This document shows, one piece after another, positions 34,270-42,550 of a stretch of 60,364 bases of DNA (positions are counted from its first letter, which is position 1; each line of letters starts with the position of its first letter). The notes below the pieces were generated by a model. The model saw only the letters and a program-made list of their open reading frames with translations, did no database searches and had not been told where the DNA came from. The stretch comes from Flavobacteriales bacterium (GTDB lineage: Bacteria; Bacteroidota; Bacteroidia; Flavobacteriales_D; Sanyastnellaceae), in NCBI GenBank assembly GCA_029238785.1, contig JAQWFN010000060.1, positions 1 to 60,364 on the forward strand. Reading direction: 5' to 3'. The position numbers were made by a program, and so were the translations under genes.

Positions 34270-35085
34270 TTAGTATTGCTCGTTTTCGTTTGGGAAATCC
34301 GTGCTCTTTACGTCTTTGATGTATTGAGAAACGGCCTGTTTCATTTGGTCGCCCATATCTAAGTACCTTCTCAAGAAACGAGGAGAAAATTCTTGGGTGA
34401 TGCCAAACATGTCGTGACTCACCAAAACTTGTCCGTCTACACCAGATCCCGCTCCAATACCAATCACTGGAATGCTTACCGCCTGAGCCACTTGCTCTGC
34501 TAAATGCGCTGGGATTTTTTCGAGCACAATGGAGAAACAGCCGGCTTCTTCTAAAATTTTGGCGTCTTCTAAGAGTAATTTGGCTTCCTCCTCTTCACGC
34601 GCTCGAACCACATAAGTTCCAAACTTGTAAATCGATTGAGGGGTTAAGCCCAAGTGTCCCATCACGGGAATTCCTGCGGTTAAGATTCGGTCGATGCTTT
34701 CTTTGATTTCTCTACCACCTTCCATTTTCACAGCATGTGCGCCACTTTCTTTCATGATGCGAATGGCTGAAGACAAGGCTTCTTTGGAGTTTCCTTGGTA
34801 GGTTCCGAACGGAAGATCAACCACAACAAGACAACGGTTAACACCTCGTACAACGCTGCTTGCATGATAAATCATTTGATCTAAAGTAATGGGTAGGGTT
34901 GTTTCATGACCGGCCATTACATTAGACGCGCTATCACCAACCAAAATAACATCTATCCCAGCCATGTCAATCACCGTGGCCATACTGAAATCGTAGGCCG
35001 TTAACATGGCAATCTTTTCTCCAGACATCTTCATTTCTTGAAGTGTACTGGTGGTTACTCGTTTTACTTTTTTCTGAATCGACAT
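34270..35085 (-). CDS. panB: 3-methyl-2-oxobutanoate hydroxymethyltransferase
   Basis: A 271-residue enzyme of pantothenate synthesis making ketopantoate from 2-oxoisovalerate and methylene-THF. Family motifs: [77 protein letters not shown]. Its promoter -7 element ends 4 nt before the ATG. Confidence 0.96.
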   Translation of the reverse strand: MSIQKKVKRVTTSTLQEMKMSGEKIAMLTAYDFSMATVIDMAGIDVILVGDSASNVMAGHETTLPITLDQMIYHASSVVRGVNRCLVVVDLPFGTYQGNSKEALSSAIRIMKESGAHAVKMEGGREIKESIDRILTAGIPVMGHLGLTPQSIYKFGTYVVRAREEEEAKLLLEDAKILEEAGCFSIVLEKIPAHLAEQVAQAVSIPVIGIGAGSGVDGQVLVSHDMFGITQEFSPRFLRRYLDMGDQMKQAVSQYIKDVKSTDFPNENEQY

Positions 35086-35089
35086 AGCA

Positions 35090-35097
35090 CAAATGTA
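35090..35097 (-). promoter_or_regulatory. -7 element ahead of panB
   Basis: Leftward TACATTTG (35097-35090) ends exactly 4 nt before the panB ATG at 35085; predicts a leaderless transcript. Confidence 0.5.
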
Positions 35098-35128
35098 GTT
35101 TTTTGCAACTTAAATGAAGTATAGCTCT

Positions 35129-35689
35129 TTAGATTGAGGTGATGTTTCGAAAGGTTAAATTAATGCGTTCTCCTGAATGGCGCTTTGATTTTGGCAAGGC
35201 GTGTTCGTATGCTTCTTGCAAATGATGCATCACCAAGAGATCGCCATTTCCCAAGAGAACTTCATAGTTCTCCTTTGTTTTTCTGTTTCTGACTTTAAAA
35301 GGACGCTCCTTGCCAAAACTCACTGAGGCTATAAGCTCTTGTTTGATGTTGTGTTCGTTATCGCGATGCCAGCCCATGCTATCTTGTCCGTTTCGATAGT
35401 AATTTAAAAGCACAGCATTGAATTCGAAGGAGAGCTCCTGTTCTAATATTTGTTTCATTTCTAATAAGACATCGGGAAAGGGGCGTTTGGGCCATTTGAT
35501 TGATGAGTAGGCGTATTCCGGACCGAACCATGCGGTTAATCTAGGTTCTTGGTGTGTTTTTCCAAAGACGGTAATGTGGTTTTGAGTCCAAGGGATGGCA
35601 TCGCGAAGCAAAGAAAACCAAAGCTCATTATTGAAGTAGGCTTGGTAGTAGTCCAAAGCGGAAGCATCATCTTGAAGTATTCGCTGCAT
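35129..35689 (-). CDS. AlkB-like 2-oxoglutarate/Fe(II) oxygenase
   Basis: A 186-residue dioxygenase. The iron ligands are in MGWHRDNEHN (H-x-D) and the distal His in EHALPKSKRHSGERINLTFR, whose two arginines bind 2-oxoglutarate; NAVLLNYYRNG precedes the H-x-D motif as in AlkB/ALKBH2. It probably demethylates alkylated DNA or RNA. It follows the exchanger gene by about 15 bp. Confidence 0.9.
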   Translation of the reverse strand: MQRILQDDASALDYYQAYFNNELWFSLLRDAIPWTQNHITVFGKTHQEPRLTAWFGPEYAYSSIKWPKRPFPDVLLEMKQILEQELSFEFNAVLLNYYRNGQDSMGWHRDNEHNIKQELIASVSFGKERPFKVRNRKTKENYEVLLGNGDLLVMHHLQEAYEHALPKSKRHSGERINLTFRNITSI

Positions 35690-35703
35690 GAGCCAAGGGT
35701 CAA

Positions 35704-36648
35704 TTATGCAAGAACAGAGTAGATATAAGCTAAGTAGGCCAAAAGGAAGATGAAGCCCTTATATCTGTTAATCCCATCTTTTCCGATCAGCATCATGGGA
35801 AGCACTAACATGGAGATTCCTAACATCCACCAAATGTCTTTATTGAGTACAACAGCATCAACTTCGAGAGGCGTAATTACCGCAGTTGTGCCAAGAACAG
35901 CGAAGATATTGAAGATGTTAGAGCCAATGAGGTTACCAATACTGATATCGGTTTGTTTTCTAAAAGCAGCAATGATTGAAGCCGCCAGCTCAGGAACACT
36001 GGTGCCAAATGCTACAACAGTAACACCCACGATGTGATTAGAAACACCAAAGTTTTTAGCGATTTGAGATGCACCATCAACAAACCAACCCGAACCAAAA
36101 TAAAGGCCAACACAACCAATGATGATTAAACCTGCGAGAAGTGAAAAGGGTTTTGATTGGAAGGCGTTAAGTTCTTCCACGTCGCTAAGCACGGCTGCTT
36201 TTTTCTCCTTCCGCGCTTTTCGAATGAGGATAAAAATGAAGGCAGTAAGTAAGAGCAGCATGATAATTCCTTCCCACATGGCAATGTTTAAGTTGAGGAT
36301 AGCGAGGAGGAAAGCGATGCTAGCGATCATCATCACAGGCCAGTCAAAACGGAGCATGGTATTGGGAACGGGTATTGGGTAAATCATAGCGGTAATTGCT
36401 AAGACCAAGCCCAGGTTGGCAATGTTTGAGCCCAAGACATTTCCAATGGCTAAACCAGGATTGCCAGACAAAGCTGCATTCACAGAAGCAAATAGTTCTG
36501 GAGCGGATGTTCCAATAGAAACAACAGTAAGACCAACGATGATGGGAGGGATGTCTGACTTTAATGCAATTCCAGCTGCACCTCTCACAAGCAATTCGCC
36601 ACTTACTACTAGAAAAACAAGCCCGATAATGAGCAATAGATATTCCAT
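35704..36648 (-). CDS. Ca2+/Na+ antiporter (CaCA family)
   Basis: A 314-residue membrane transporter with two inverted alpha-repeats: GTSAPELFASVNAALSG ... IGNVLGSNIANLGLVL and GTSVPELAASIIAAF ... IGNLIGSNIFNIFAVLG. The GTSxPE and GSNIxN motifs bind the ions. It probably exports calcium in exchange for sodium. It lies 3 bp after tatA. Confidence 0.92.
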   Translation of the reverse strand: MEYLLLIIGLVFLVVSGELLVRGAAGIALKSDIPPIIVGLTVVSIGTSAPELFASVNAALSGNPGLAIGNVLGSNIANLGLVLAITAMIYPIPVPNTMLRFDWPVMMIASIAFLLAILNLNIAMWEGIIMLLLLTAFIFILIRKARKEKKAAVLSDVEELNAFQSKPFSLLAGLIIIGCVGLYFGSGWFVDGASQIAKNFGVSNHIVGVTVVAFGTSVPELAASIIAAFRKQTDISIGNLIGSNIFNIFAVLGTTAVITPLEVDAVVLNKDIWWMLGISMLVLPMMLIGKDGINRYKGFIFLLAYLAYIYSVLA

Positions 36649-36651
36649 GAA

Positions 36652-36867
36652 TTACTTGTCTTTCAAATCGCGGGCTTGACTTTCGATTTTGCCCACTTCT
36701 TTTTTGATTTCATTGTCGCCGTCCATCATTTCTTTTTGGATGTCGCCAGTAGCTTCTCTGAAAAAACGGAGGGCTTTACCCATGTTTCGGGCAAGACTAG
36801 GGATTCCTTTAGCTCCGAAGAGTAAAAGATAGATTAAAAAGATGAAAATGATTTCGGTTCCTCCCAT
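36652..36867 (-). CDS. tatA: Twin-arginine translocase TatA/E
   Basis: A 71-residue protein with an N-terminal membrane helix (EIIFIFLIYLLLFGAKGIPSLARNMGKALRFF) that has the FGAKGIP hinge, then an amphipathic helix and a charged tail, the TatA/B layout. It forms the pore of the Tat system. The DUF1501-like protein of this window carries a Tat signal. No tatC in the window. A -7 element ends 4 nt before the ATG. Confidence 0.9.
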   Translation of the reverse strand: MGGTEIIFIFLIYLLLFGAKGIPSLARNMGKALRFFREATGDIQKEMMDGDNEIKKEVGKIESQARDLKDK

Positions 36868-36871
36868 GTTG

Positions 36872-36879
36872 CAAAGGTA
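36872..36879 (-). promoter_or_regulatory. -7 element ahead of tatA
   Basis: Leftward TACCTTTG (36879-36872) ends exactly 4 nt before the tatA ATG at 36867. Confidence 0.5.
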
Positions 36880-36911
36880 TGGAAAAGCAATACAATGCGT
36901 GAATATCGTCG

Positions 36912-36949
36912 AAAAAAAAGGCCGTTCCTCAATGCGAGAAACGGCCTTT
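36912..36949 (-). terminator. Terminator of secDF
   Basis: AAAGGCCGTT/AACGGCCTTT arms with an inner CTC/GAG extension and, read leftward, a run of eight T residues. It follows secDF, which ends at 36972. Confidence 0.85.
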
Positions 36950-36971
36950 GTATTTTAAGCAGGACGTGGTC

Positions 36972-39959
36972 CTATTTTTTCATTCCGAGGTTCTTTGAAA
37001 AATCAAGAACTGAAGGAGTTGCAATGAAGATTGATGAGTATGTACCCACAACTACACCAATAAGCAAGGCAAATACGAAGCCTTTGATGTTATCACCACC
37101 GAAAAGGAAGATGATTAACAACACGATGAAAGTCGAAACCGAGGTATTGATGGTACGGCTCAAAGTGCTGTTCAAAGCGTCGTTAATGATGACCTCACCA
37201 GATTTCTTACCAGCATACAATCCTAAGTACTCACGAATACGGTCGAACACCACCACGGTATCGTTGATGGAGTAACCAATTACGGTAAGAATAGCTGCAA
37301 TAAAGGCTTGATCAATCTCCATGGTGAATGGCAAGATACCACCGAAAATAGAGAAGAGCGACAATACGATAAGAACGTCATGCACCATCGCAATCAATGC
37401 ACCAAGACCAAATTGCCATTTACGGAAACGGAATACCAAGTACAAGAAGATGACCAATAAGGCAAAGATGGTAGCGTAAGTAGCACCTCTTCTGAAATCA
37501 TCAGAGATGTTTCCATCCACTTTGTTATAACGAGTGATTTCGTAATCAACACCAAGTGGAGCGAGTCCGCTAGCCAAAGCTGCATTGATTTCCTCATCCA
37601 CATCAGCGCTGTTGCTGTTCATCATGAAGTTGGTCGTGATTCTGTAATCGCGATCGGTTTCTTTTGATTGAACGGTTGGGTTACCTTTAGTTCCTTCTTC
37701 GGTGAATGCCTCAGACAAGTTGCTTCTCACTTCGTCGATGTTTACCGACTCAACAAAAGCAATATCGAATGAAGTACCTCCTGAGAAGTCAACACCTTGT
37801 TTCAAACCTTTAGTTGCCAAAGATGCAACACCAGCTATGATGATAACCAAAGACAATCCGTAGAACAATTTACGCTTCGCAACAAATTGGAAGTTGTTGT
37901 TCGTGAACCAGTCTTTTGTCAAGTTTGAATAGAAACTGATGGCTTTCTTACCTTCAAGACGAGAGAAGAAAATCAATCGAGTTAATACGATCGCCGAGAA
38001 CAAAGAAGTGAAAATACCAATGATCAAGGTATTGGCGAAACCAAGAATTGGTCCTGAACCAAACACTTTCAACACAACGGCAGTCAACAAAGTGGTAATG
38101 TTAGCATCAATAATTGCAGAGTAAGCGCGGCTGTAACCGTCTTTAACTGCAAGGTTGAGTCCTTTACCATTCCTCATTTCCTCTTTGATACGCTCATAGA
38201 TAAGTACGTTTGCATCAACCGCCATACCAATCGTTAATACGATACCGGCGATACCAGGAAGTGTCAAGGCAGCTCCCAGAGCGGCAAGTGCACCAATCAA
38301 GAAGAAGAGGTTGGCAATCAAAGCGATGTTAGACACCAAACCAGCTCCTTTGTAATAGAATATCATGTAGATCAGCACTACTAAGAGAGCGATGATGAAC
38401 GACATCAATCCTTTCTGGATGTTGTCTTCACCTAGAGAAGCACCAACAGATACTTCATCAACAATTTTCGCAGGAGCGGGAAGTGAACCGGCTTTCAACA
38501 AACCAGCCAAATCTTCAGCTTCTTTCAACTGATCGTTCAAAGTTCCAGCGCCACCAAATGTAATTTGAGAGCTACCGTCTTCAATGGGCTGACGAACGCT
38601 TGGAGCAGAGATCACTCTGTTGTCCAAAACAATGGCAATAGGACGTTGTCCGTTGCTCGATGCTTTTTGGGTCATTTCAGCCCACATCTGAGTTCCTTCA
38701 GCATCCATGCTCATGTTCACAGCTGGTTTACCAATTTGATCGTAACCGTGTGATGCATCGATGATTGATTTACCGTCGAGTTTAGGCTGACCTTTTCCGC
38801 TTTCGTCAAGAAGGCAGTAAAGAATTACAGCGTTACCGTTTGGATTCGCATCCCAAGCTAATTTAGCGTTAGGAGGAAGGGTAGCTTTTGCTTCCGGGCT
38901 GTTGAACATGGCAGACAACTCGTCTACGTCTGTTACTGCAGCTGCACCGAGGATAATTCCATTGGCAATTCTGGTGTCGAGACGAGAGAAAATCGGAGAG
39001 ATCTCACGGATTTCATCTTGCGTCAAGAAATCAGTCAAAGGAGCAATGGTTGTATCCTGTGGATTAGCTCTAGACAAGTTGTCTAAAGAATCAACAAGTG
39101 CCATACGCTCTGGGAATTTCTGACGAGCAATTTCGTTGTTCAAGTTAGCAAGACCACCAAATACAGTTTGAGCATCTAGGGTTTCCCAGAACTCCAAGTT
39201 TGCAGTTGATTTCAATTGCTGACGAACACGTTCGCGGTCATCTACACCCGGAAGTTCAACAAGAATACGTCCGCTAAATGCCATTTTCTGAACATTCGGT
39301 TGCGCTACACCAAATTGGTCGATACGCTTACGGATGATGTTTTCTGTATTGTTGATTGCTGTTTGTGCTTCAGCACGAAGAATCTCAATAATTTGCTCAT
39401 CCGTGCTATTGGCCGGGAAAAGCTCTGAGTTCTCAGGGTTGAAGAAAATACGACGTAATTCAACAGTAGAATTTTGATTTTGCCAAGCGTCATCAAATAA
39501 AGTAATGAAGTCGGAGTTTGAAGAGCTCTGCGCTTCAATGGCTTCATTAATTGCGTTGTTGAAATCTGCTTGATCAGAATAATCGCTCAAAGACTTCACC
39601 AAATCTGGAATAGATACCTCAAGGGTAACACTCATTCCACCTTTAAGGTCAAGACCAAGGTTTAATTCTTGTTGCTTCACCTCATTGTAGGTATGTCCGA
39701 AAACCGGATAAACCTCAACGTTTGCGCTGTCTCTAAGGAACTTACGCGTGTAAACGGTGGTTAGTGAATCTCGTTTGGAATCGCTAAAATCTCCTACTTT
39801 AATAAGGGAATCTGCTTTAATAAGGGAATCTGCGTAATCCGCTCCAACTTCTTCTGCGCGTTTCTCGTAATTGCTTGATACCCAATTGAAAGAAAGGGTG
39901 TAAAGCGTAGCGAGGGCCAGAAGGATAGTAAAGAGTAATACAGCACTTTTGTTCTGCAT
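36972..39959 (-). CDS. secDF: Fused protein translocase subunit SecDF
   Basis: A 995-residue fused SecD-SecF. SecD part: N-terminal helix, LNLGLDLKGGMSVTLEV, the periplasmic P1 domain, RKRIDQFGVAQPNVQ, and GMAVDANVLIYERIKEE with the proton-path Asp. SecF part begins near residue 690: KGLKQGVDFSGGTSFDIAF, then TVIGYSINDTVVVFDRIREYL. It uses the proton motive force to pull exported proteins through SecYEG. The fused form is usual in Bacteroidota. It has a good promoter at 39988-40019 and its own terminator. Confidence 0.97.
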   Translation of the reverse strand: MQNKSAVLLFTILLALATLYTLSFNWVSSNYEKRAEEVGADYADSLIKADSLIKVGDFSDSKRDSLTTVYTRKFLRDSANVEVYPVFGHTYNEVKQQELNLGLDLKGGMSVTLEVSIPDLVKSLSDYSDQADFNNAINEAIEAQSSSNSDFITLFDDAWQNQNSTVELRRIFFNPENSELFPANSTDEQIIEILRAEAQTAINNTENIIRKRIDQFGVAQPNVQKMAFSGRILVELPGVDDRERVRQQLKSTANLEFWETLDAQTVFGGLANLNNEIARQKFPERMALVDSLDNLSRANPQDTTIAPLTDFLTQDEIREISPIFSRLDTRIANGIILGAAAVTDVDELSAMFNSPEAKATLPPNAKLAWDANPNGNAVILYCLLDESGKGQPKLDGKSIIDASHGYDQIGKPAVNMSMDAEGTQMWAEMTQKASSNGQRPIAIVLDNRVISAPSVRQPIEDGSSQITFGGAGTLNDQLKEAEDLAGLLKAGSLPAPAKIVDEVSVGASLGEDNIQKGLMSFIIALLVVLIYMIFYYKGAGLVSNIALIANLFFLIGALAALGAALTLPGIAGIVLTIGMAVDANVLIYERIKEEMRNGKGLNLAVKDGYSRAYSAIIDANITTLLTAVVLKVFGSGPILGFANTLIIGIFTSLFSAIVLTRLIFFSRLEGKKAISFYSNLTKDWFTNNNFQFVAKRKLFYGLSLVIIIAGVASLATKGLKQGVDFSGGTSFDIAFVESVNIDEVRSNLSEAFTEEGTKGNPTVQSKETDRDYRITTNFMMNSNSADVDEEINAALASGLAPLGVDYEITRYNKVDGNISDDFRRGATYATIFALLVIFLYLVFRFRKWQFGLGALIAMVHDVLIVLSLFSIFGGILPFTMEIDQAFIAAILTVIGYSINDTVVVFDRIREYLGLYAGKKSGEVIINDALNSTLSRTINTSVSTFIVLLIIFLFGGDNIKGFVFALLIGVVVGTYSSIFIATPSVLDFSKNLGMKK

Positions 39960-39987
39960 GACTAAGGTTTATAAAAATTTAAGAGCG

Positions 39988-40019
39988 CAAATATAGGTAT
40001 TTGCACTTGGATTTTCCAA
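39988..40019 (-). promoter_or_regulatory. Promoter of secDF
   Basis: Leftward TTG (40019-40017), 21-bp spacer, TATATTTG (39995-39988), 28 nt before the ATG. Confidence 0.65.
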
Positions 40020-40099
40020 CGCCCATCTACGAGTGCAAATACTCTAGGGTTACGAAGGCTTAAAAAGGCATCGATGATAAATTGAATGATGGTGTTTTG

Positions 40100-40107
40100 T
40101 ACCTTTA
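40100..40107 (+). promoter_or_regulatory. -7-like element ahead of the DUF4159 gene
   Basis: TACCTTTA, one base off consensus, ends 4 nt before ATG 40112. Confidence 0.4.
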
Positions 40108-40111
40108 CAGG

Positions 40112-40786
40112 ATGAAGAATCGTTTGTTTTTTGCTTTCGCGGCTATCTCTTTGTTGTTCAGTTTGATGAGTTTCTCTGAAACGGGAACTTATCAGCTTGC
40201 TGTGCTTCAATATAAGGGTGGAGGAGATTGGTATTCGAACCCCAGTAGTATTCCTAATTTAGTGAAGTATTGCAACGAAAGATTAGGGATGAATATCAAC
40301 GAAGAGGTGCCTTTTGTTGATGTTGGCAGCCGAGAATTATTCAATTATCCGCTTGTTCATATGACCGGACACGGAAATGTGGTGTTGTCTGCTTCTGATA
40401 TTGACAATTTGAGAGCTTACCTCCAAAGTGGCGGATTTTTGCACATCAGTGATAATTATGGAATGGATGAATTTGTGCGTCCGCAAATGAGACGTGTTTT
40501 TCCTGATTTAGATTTCATCGAATTGCCTTTCGAACATGCCATTTATCACCAGCAGTTTGATTTCAACTCGGGTTTACCGAAAATTCACGAACACGATAAC
40601 AAAGCACCTCAAGGTTTAGGGCTTATTTATGAAGGGCGATTAGTGTGCTTTTATGATTATGAATGTGACTTGGGAGATGCTTGGGAAGATTGGGAAGTAC
40701 ACAAAGACCCCGAAGCTCTTCGCCAAAAAGCGTTTGAGTTCGGGGCCAATATGATTCAATTTGTGATGATGGGCGAAGCTAAATAA
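40112..40786 (+). CDS. Secreted DUF4159-domain protein
   Basis: A 224-residue protein with a signal peptide (cleavage near SFSET). The domain shows LAVLQYKGGGDWYSNPSSIPNLVKYCNE, MTGHGNVVLSASDIDNLRAYLQSGGFLHISDNYGMD, RRVFPDLDFIELPFEHAIYH, typical of DUF4159, which resembles a glutamine-amidotransferase-like fold. The start at 40112 gives the better leader than 40082. Function unknown; divergently transcribed from secDF. Confidence 0.85.
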   Translation: MKNRLFFAFAAISLLFSLMSFSETGTYQLAVLQYKGGGDWYSNPSSIPNLVKYCNERLGMNINEEVPFVDVGSRELFNYPLVHMTGHGNVVLSASDIDNLRAYLQSGGFLHISDNYGMDEFVRPQMRRVFPDLDFIELPFEHAIYHQQFDFNSGLPKIHEHDNKAPQGLGLIYEGRLVCFYDYECDLGDAWEDWEVHKDPEALRQKAFEFGANMIQFVMMGEAK

Positions 40787-40802
40787 GCTTAAAAATCCCT
40801 AC

Positions 40803-41027
40803 TTACTCCGTAATTGGGTTTCCGTTTTTATCGGTGAATTTCCCCATAAGGATCATGATGAAATCAATTAAAGTCCAAAGACCGAAACCGCCCAAAGTGA
40901 GGAACATCAAAATTCCAGTACCAACTTTACCTGTCATAAAACGGTGTACACCAAGGCCTCCAATAAAGAAGCAAATCAATGCCAATACCATTTTGCTAGG
41001 TCCTGAATTAGCTGTTGCATTTTCCAT
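40803..41027 (-). CDS. TM2-domain membrane protein
   Basis: A 74-residue protein with two membrane helices (MVLALICFFIGGLGVHRFMTGK and GTGILMFLTLGGFGLWTLIDFIMIL), the TM2 domain with its GxHRF and DFI signatures. TM2 proteins are of unknown function. One of five small membrane-protein genes between 40803 and 42432, and close in sequence to the one at 41509. Confidence 0.88.
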   Translation of the reverse strand: MENATANSGPSKMVLALICFFIGGLGVHRFMTGKVGTGILMFLTLGGFGLWTLIDFIMILMGKFTDKNGNPITE

Positions 41028-41138
41028 AATGTAAAATTTAAAAAGATTAAGGTTTAAATAAAAGAAGTTCTATTAACTTTTTTTTGGTGAAATAATTAAA
41101 TAATTCTTTCTAAAACAAATCTTCCAAATCGAACTTAT

Positions 41139-41441
41139 TTACAAGTGTTTGTTACCATGTTTAAAACTTATAATGTCCTTAATCACAAAATAGCTTATGG
41201 CGGGCACAACAATAAAGATCAAAGGATTCATCTGCCAAGCTGCTTTTAGTTCGAACTGAAGGAGAAGGATTACCGCTCTGGTCAGGCCGCAGCCCGGACA
41301 ATTATAACCACTAATACTGGTATAGATGCAAGGAATCATGATGTCGGTTCCATTTGCAAACCAAAGCACAAGAGCGAAGAGGCTATAAATCACCACCAAA
41401 AAATAGGGCCATCGAGATTTGAAGTAGGTCCAAAACATCAT
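41139..41441 (-). CDS. DUF2752 membrane protein
   Basis: A 100-residue membrane protein with the DUF2752 signature YNCPGCGLTRAVILLLQFELKAAWQMNPL. The open frame begins at 41597, but the first 52 residues lie over the terminator and the 3' end of the TM2 gene, so the start at 41441 is chosen. Function unknown; DUF2752 genes commonly neighbour TM2 genes in Bacteroidota. Confidence 0.8.
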   Translation of the reverse strand: MMFWTYFKSRWPYFLVVIYSLFALVLWFANGTDIMIPCIYTSISGYNCPGCGLTRAVILLLQFELKAAWQMNPLIFIVVPAISYFVIKDIISFKHGNKHL

Positions 41442-41461
41442 AGAATGAGAAAAGTAAGTAT

Positions 41462-41489
41462 AAAAAAAAGACCCCTGACGAGGTCTTTT
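41462..41489 (-). terminator. Terminator after the second TM2 gene
   Basis: AAAAGACC/GGTCTTTT stem with an 8-nt loop, followed leftward by a T-run; lies between the TM2 gene ending at 41509 and the DUF2752 gene. Confidence 0.8.
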
Positions 41490-41508
41490 TAATAAAGTCG
41501 TGTTGAAT

Positions 41509-41736
41509 TTAGGCTTCAAGCTCTCTTCCGTCAGCCATGTGCATATTTCCGGTAAGAATTTGAATAAAATCAACGATGGTCCAAATACCACATCCACCTA
41601 AAGTAATAAGCATCACCCACCAATTTGAGTAGCCCATCATGTAACGGTGCACGCCATATCCTCCTAGAAAGAAGCAAATAAGCGCCATGGTTGTTTTCTT
41701 TTGAACGGGTTTTTGTTCTGTTGTTTTTTCTGACAT
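41509..41736 (-). CDS. TM2-domain membrane protein
   Basis: A 75-residue protein: short charged N-terminus, then two helices (MALICFFLGGYGVHRYMMGYSNWWVMLITLGGCGIWTIVDFIQIL) with the TM2 signatures, and a short charged C-terminus. It resembles the TM2 protein at 40803. Function unknown. Confidence 0.88.
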   Translation of the reverse strand: MSEKTTEQKPVQKKTTMALICFFLGGYGVHRYMMGYSNWWVMLITLGGCGIWTIVDFIQILTGNMHMADGRELEA

Positions 41737-41799
41737 GTTGTTAAGGTTTAGATTGTTCCTACTCTATTAAATGGATTTTCGGATATCTCCGTGCACTAA

Positions 41800-42141
41800 T
41801 TATCTCATTTGTCTAAAAATCTCCTCAAAAACCTGAGGATCTTCCGTTCCAATGACGAGGAGGATCACCACAAAGTAGATGATCATCAAGATGTTAAAAA
41901 CCAGTCCGATAATGCACAAAATACGTCCAGCTTTTAAAGCTCCAGCGTTCATGTACATCACATCCGGATTGTTTTTCACTAACTGATTGTCCTGCTTCGA
42001 AATCACCAAGCCGATAATCGCCAAAATGAGACCAATAATCCCATAACACATGCAGGTTAAAATTGATAAAATGCCCAACACGAGCGCGCCTACGGCATTT
42101 TTAAGTTGACCCGCTTCGGGCTTTTGATCTAATGCTTCCAT
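41800..42141 (-). CDS. DUF4190-like two-helix membrane protein
   Basis: A 113-residue protein with two hydrophobic regions: NAVGALVLGILSILTCMCYGIIGLILAIIGLVIS and AGRILCIIGLVFNILMIIYFVVILLVI, linked by a conserved-looking NPDVMYMNAGALKAG. This is the layout of DUF4190/CCC-motif proteins of Bacteroidota; the cysteine motif is CMC here. Its start directly follows the stop of the DUF2752 gene, so they are one unit. Confidence 0.75.
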   Translation of the reverse strand: MEALDQKPEAGQLKNAVGALVLGILSILTCMCYGIIGLILAIIGLVISKQDNQLVKNNPDVMYMNAGALKAGRILCIIGLVFNILMIIYFVVILLVIGTEDPQVFEEIFRQMR

Positions 42142-42432
42142 TTAAAGGTGTCTGATAATAAAATTAATGATGAGTGTAGCCACATAAATAGCACCGGTAA
42201 GCATGGTGATGTTGGCTGTTCTGTCGTTTTTGATCACAAATAGATTGGTAGCTGCACTGCCGGCGAAGATAAGTAAAGGTAAAATCGGGGGATAAAAGGC
42301 AATGGCTTCTAAAGGCGACTGAGTGAAAAACAGCTCTAAGGCACGCTGAGTTCCGCATCCCGGACATTCAATCCCAAGCAGTTTTTTGCTAGGACAGGGA
42401 ATCATCCATGAAGAGAGAAACATGAAATTCAT
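42142..42432 (-). CDS. DUF2752 membrane protein
   Basis: A 96-residue membrane protein with CPSKKLLGIECPGCGTQRALELFFTQSPLEAIAFYP, the DUF2752 signature, followed by two hydrophobic stretches. It abuts the DUF4190-like gene. Function unknown. Confidence 0.85.
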   Translation of the reverse strand: MNFMFLSSWMIPCPSKKLLGIECPGCGTQRALELFFTQSPLEAIAFYPPILPLLIFAGSAATNLFVIKNDRTANITMLTGAIYVATLIINFIIRHL

Positions 42433-42550
42433 GCAGGGCTTAATTTGAGTTGTTTTAGGCTTTGAACTCAGCCAATTCAGAGTAAAAAGTGAAGCAAAAT
42501 ACCGAATTCAATTAAAAATGCCATAAGACATTAGCCATAGATGCTGACAA

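Noticed and set aside
36652-36867. Complete Tat operon
   Set aside because: Only a TatA/E-type gene is present; no tatC is visible in the window.
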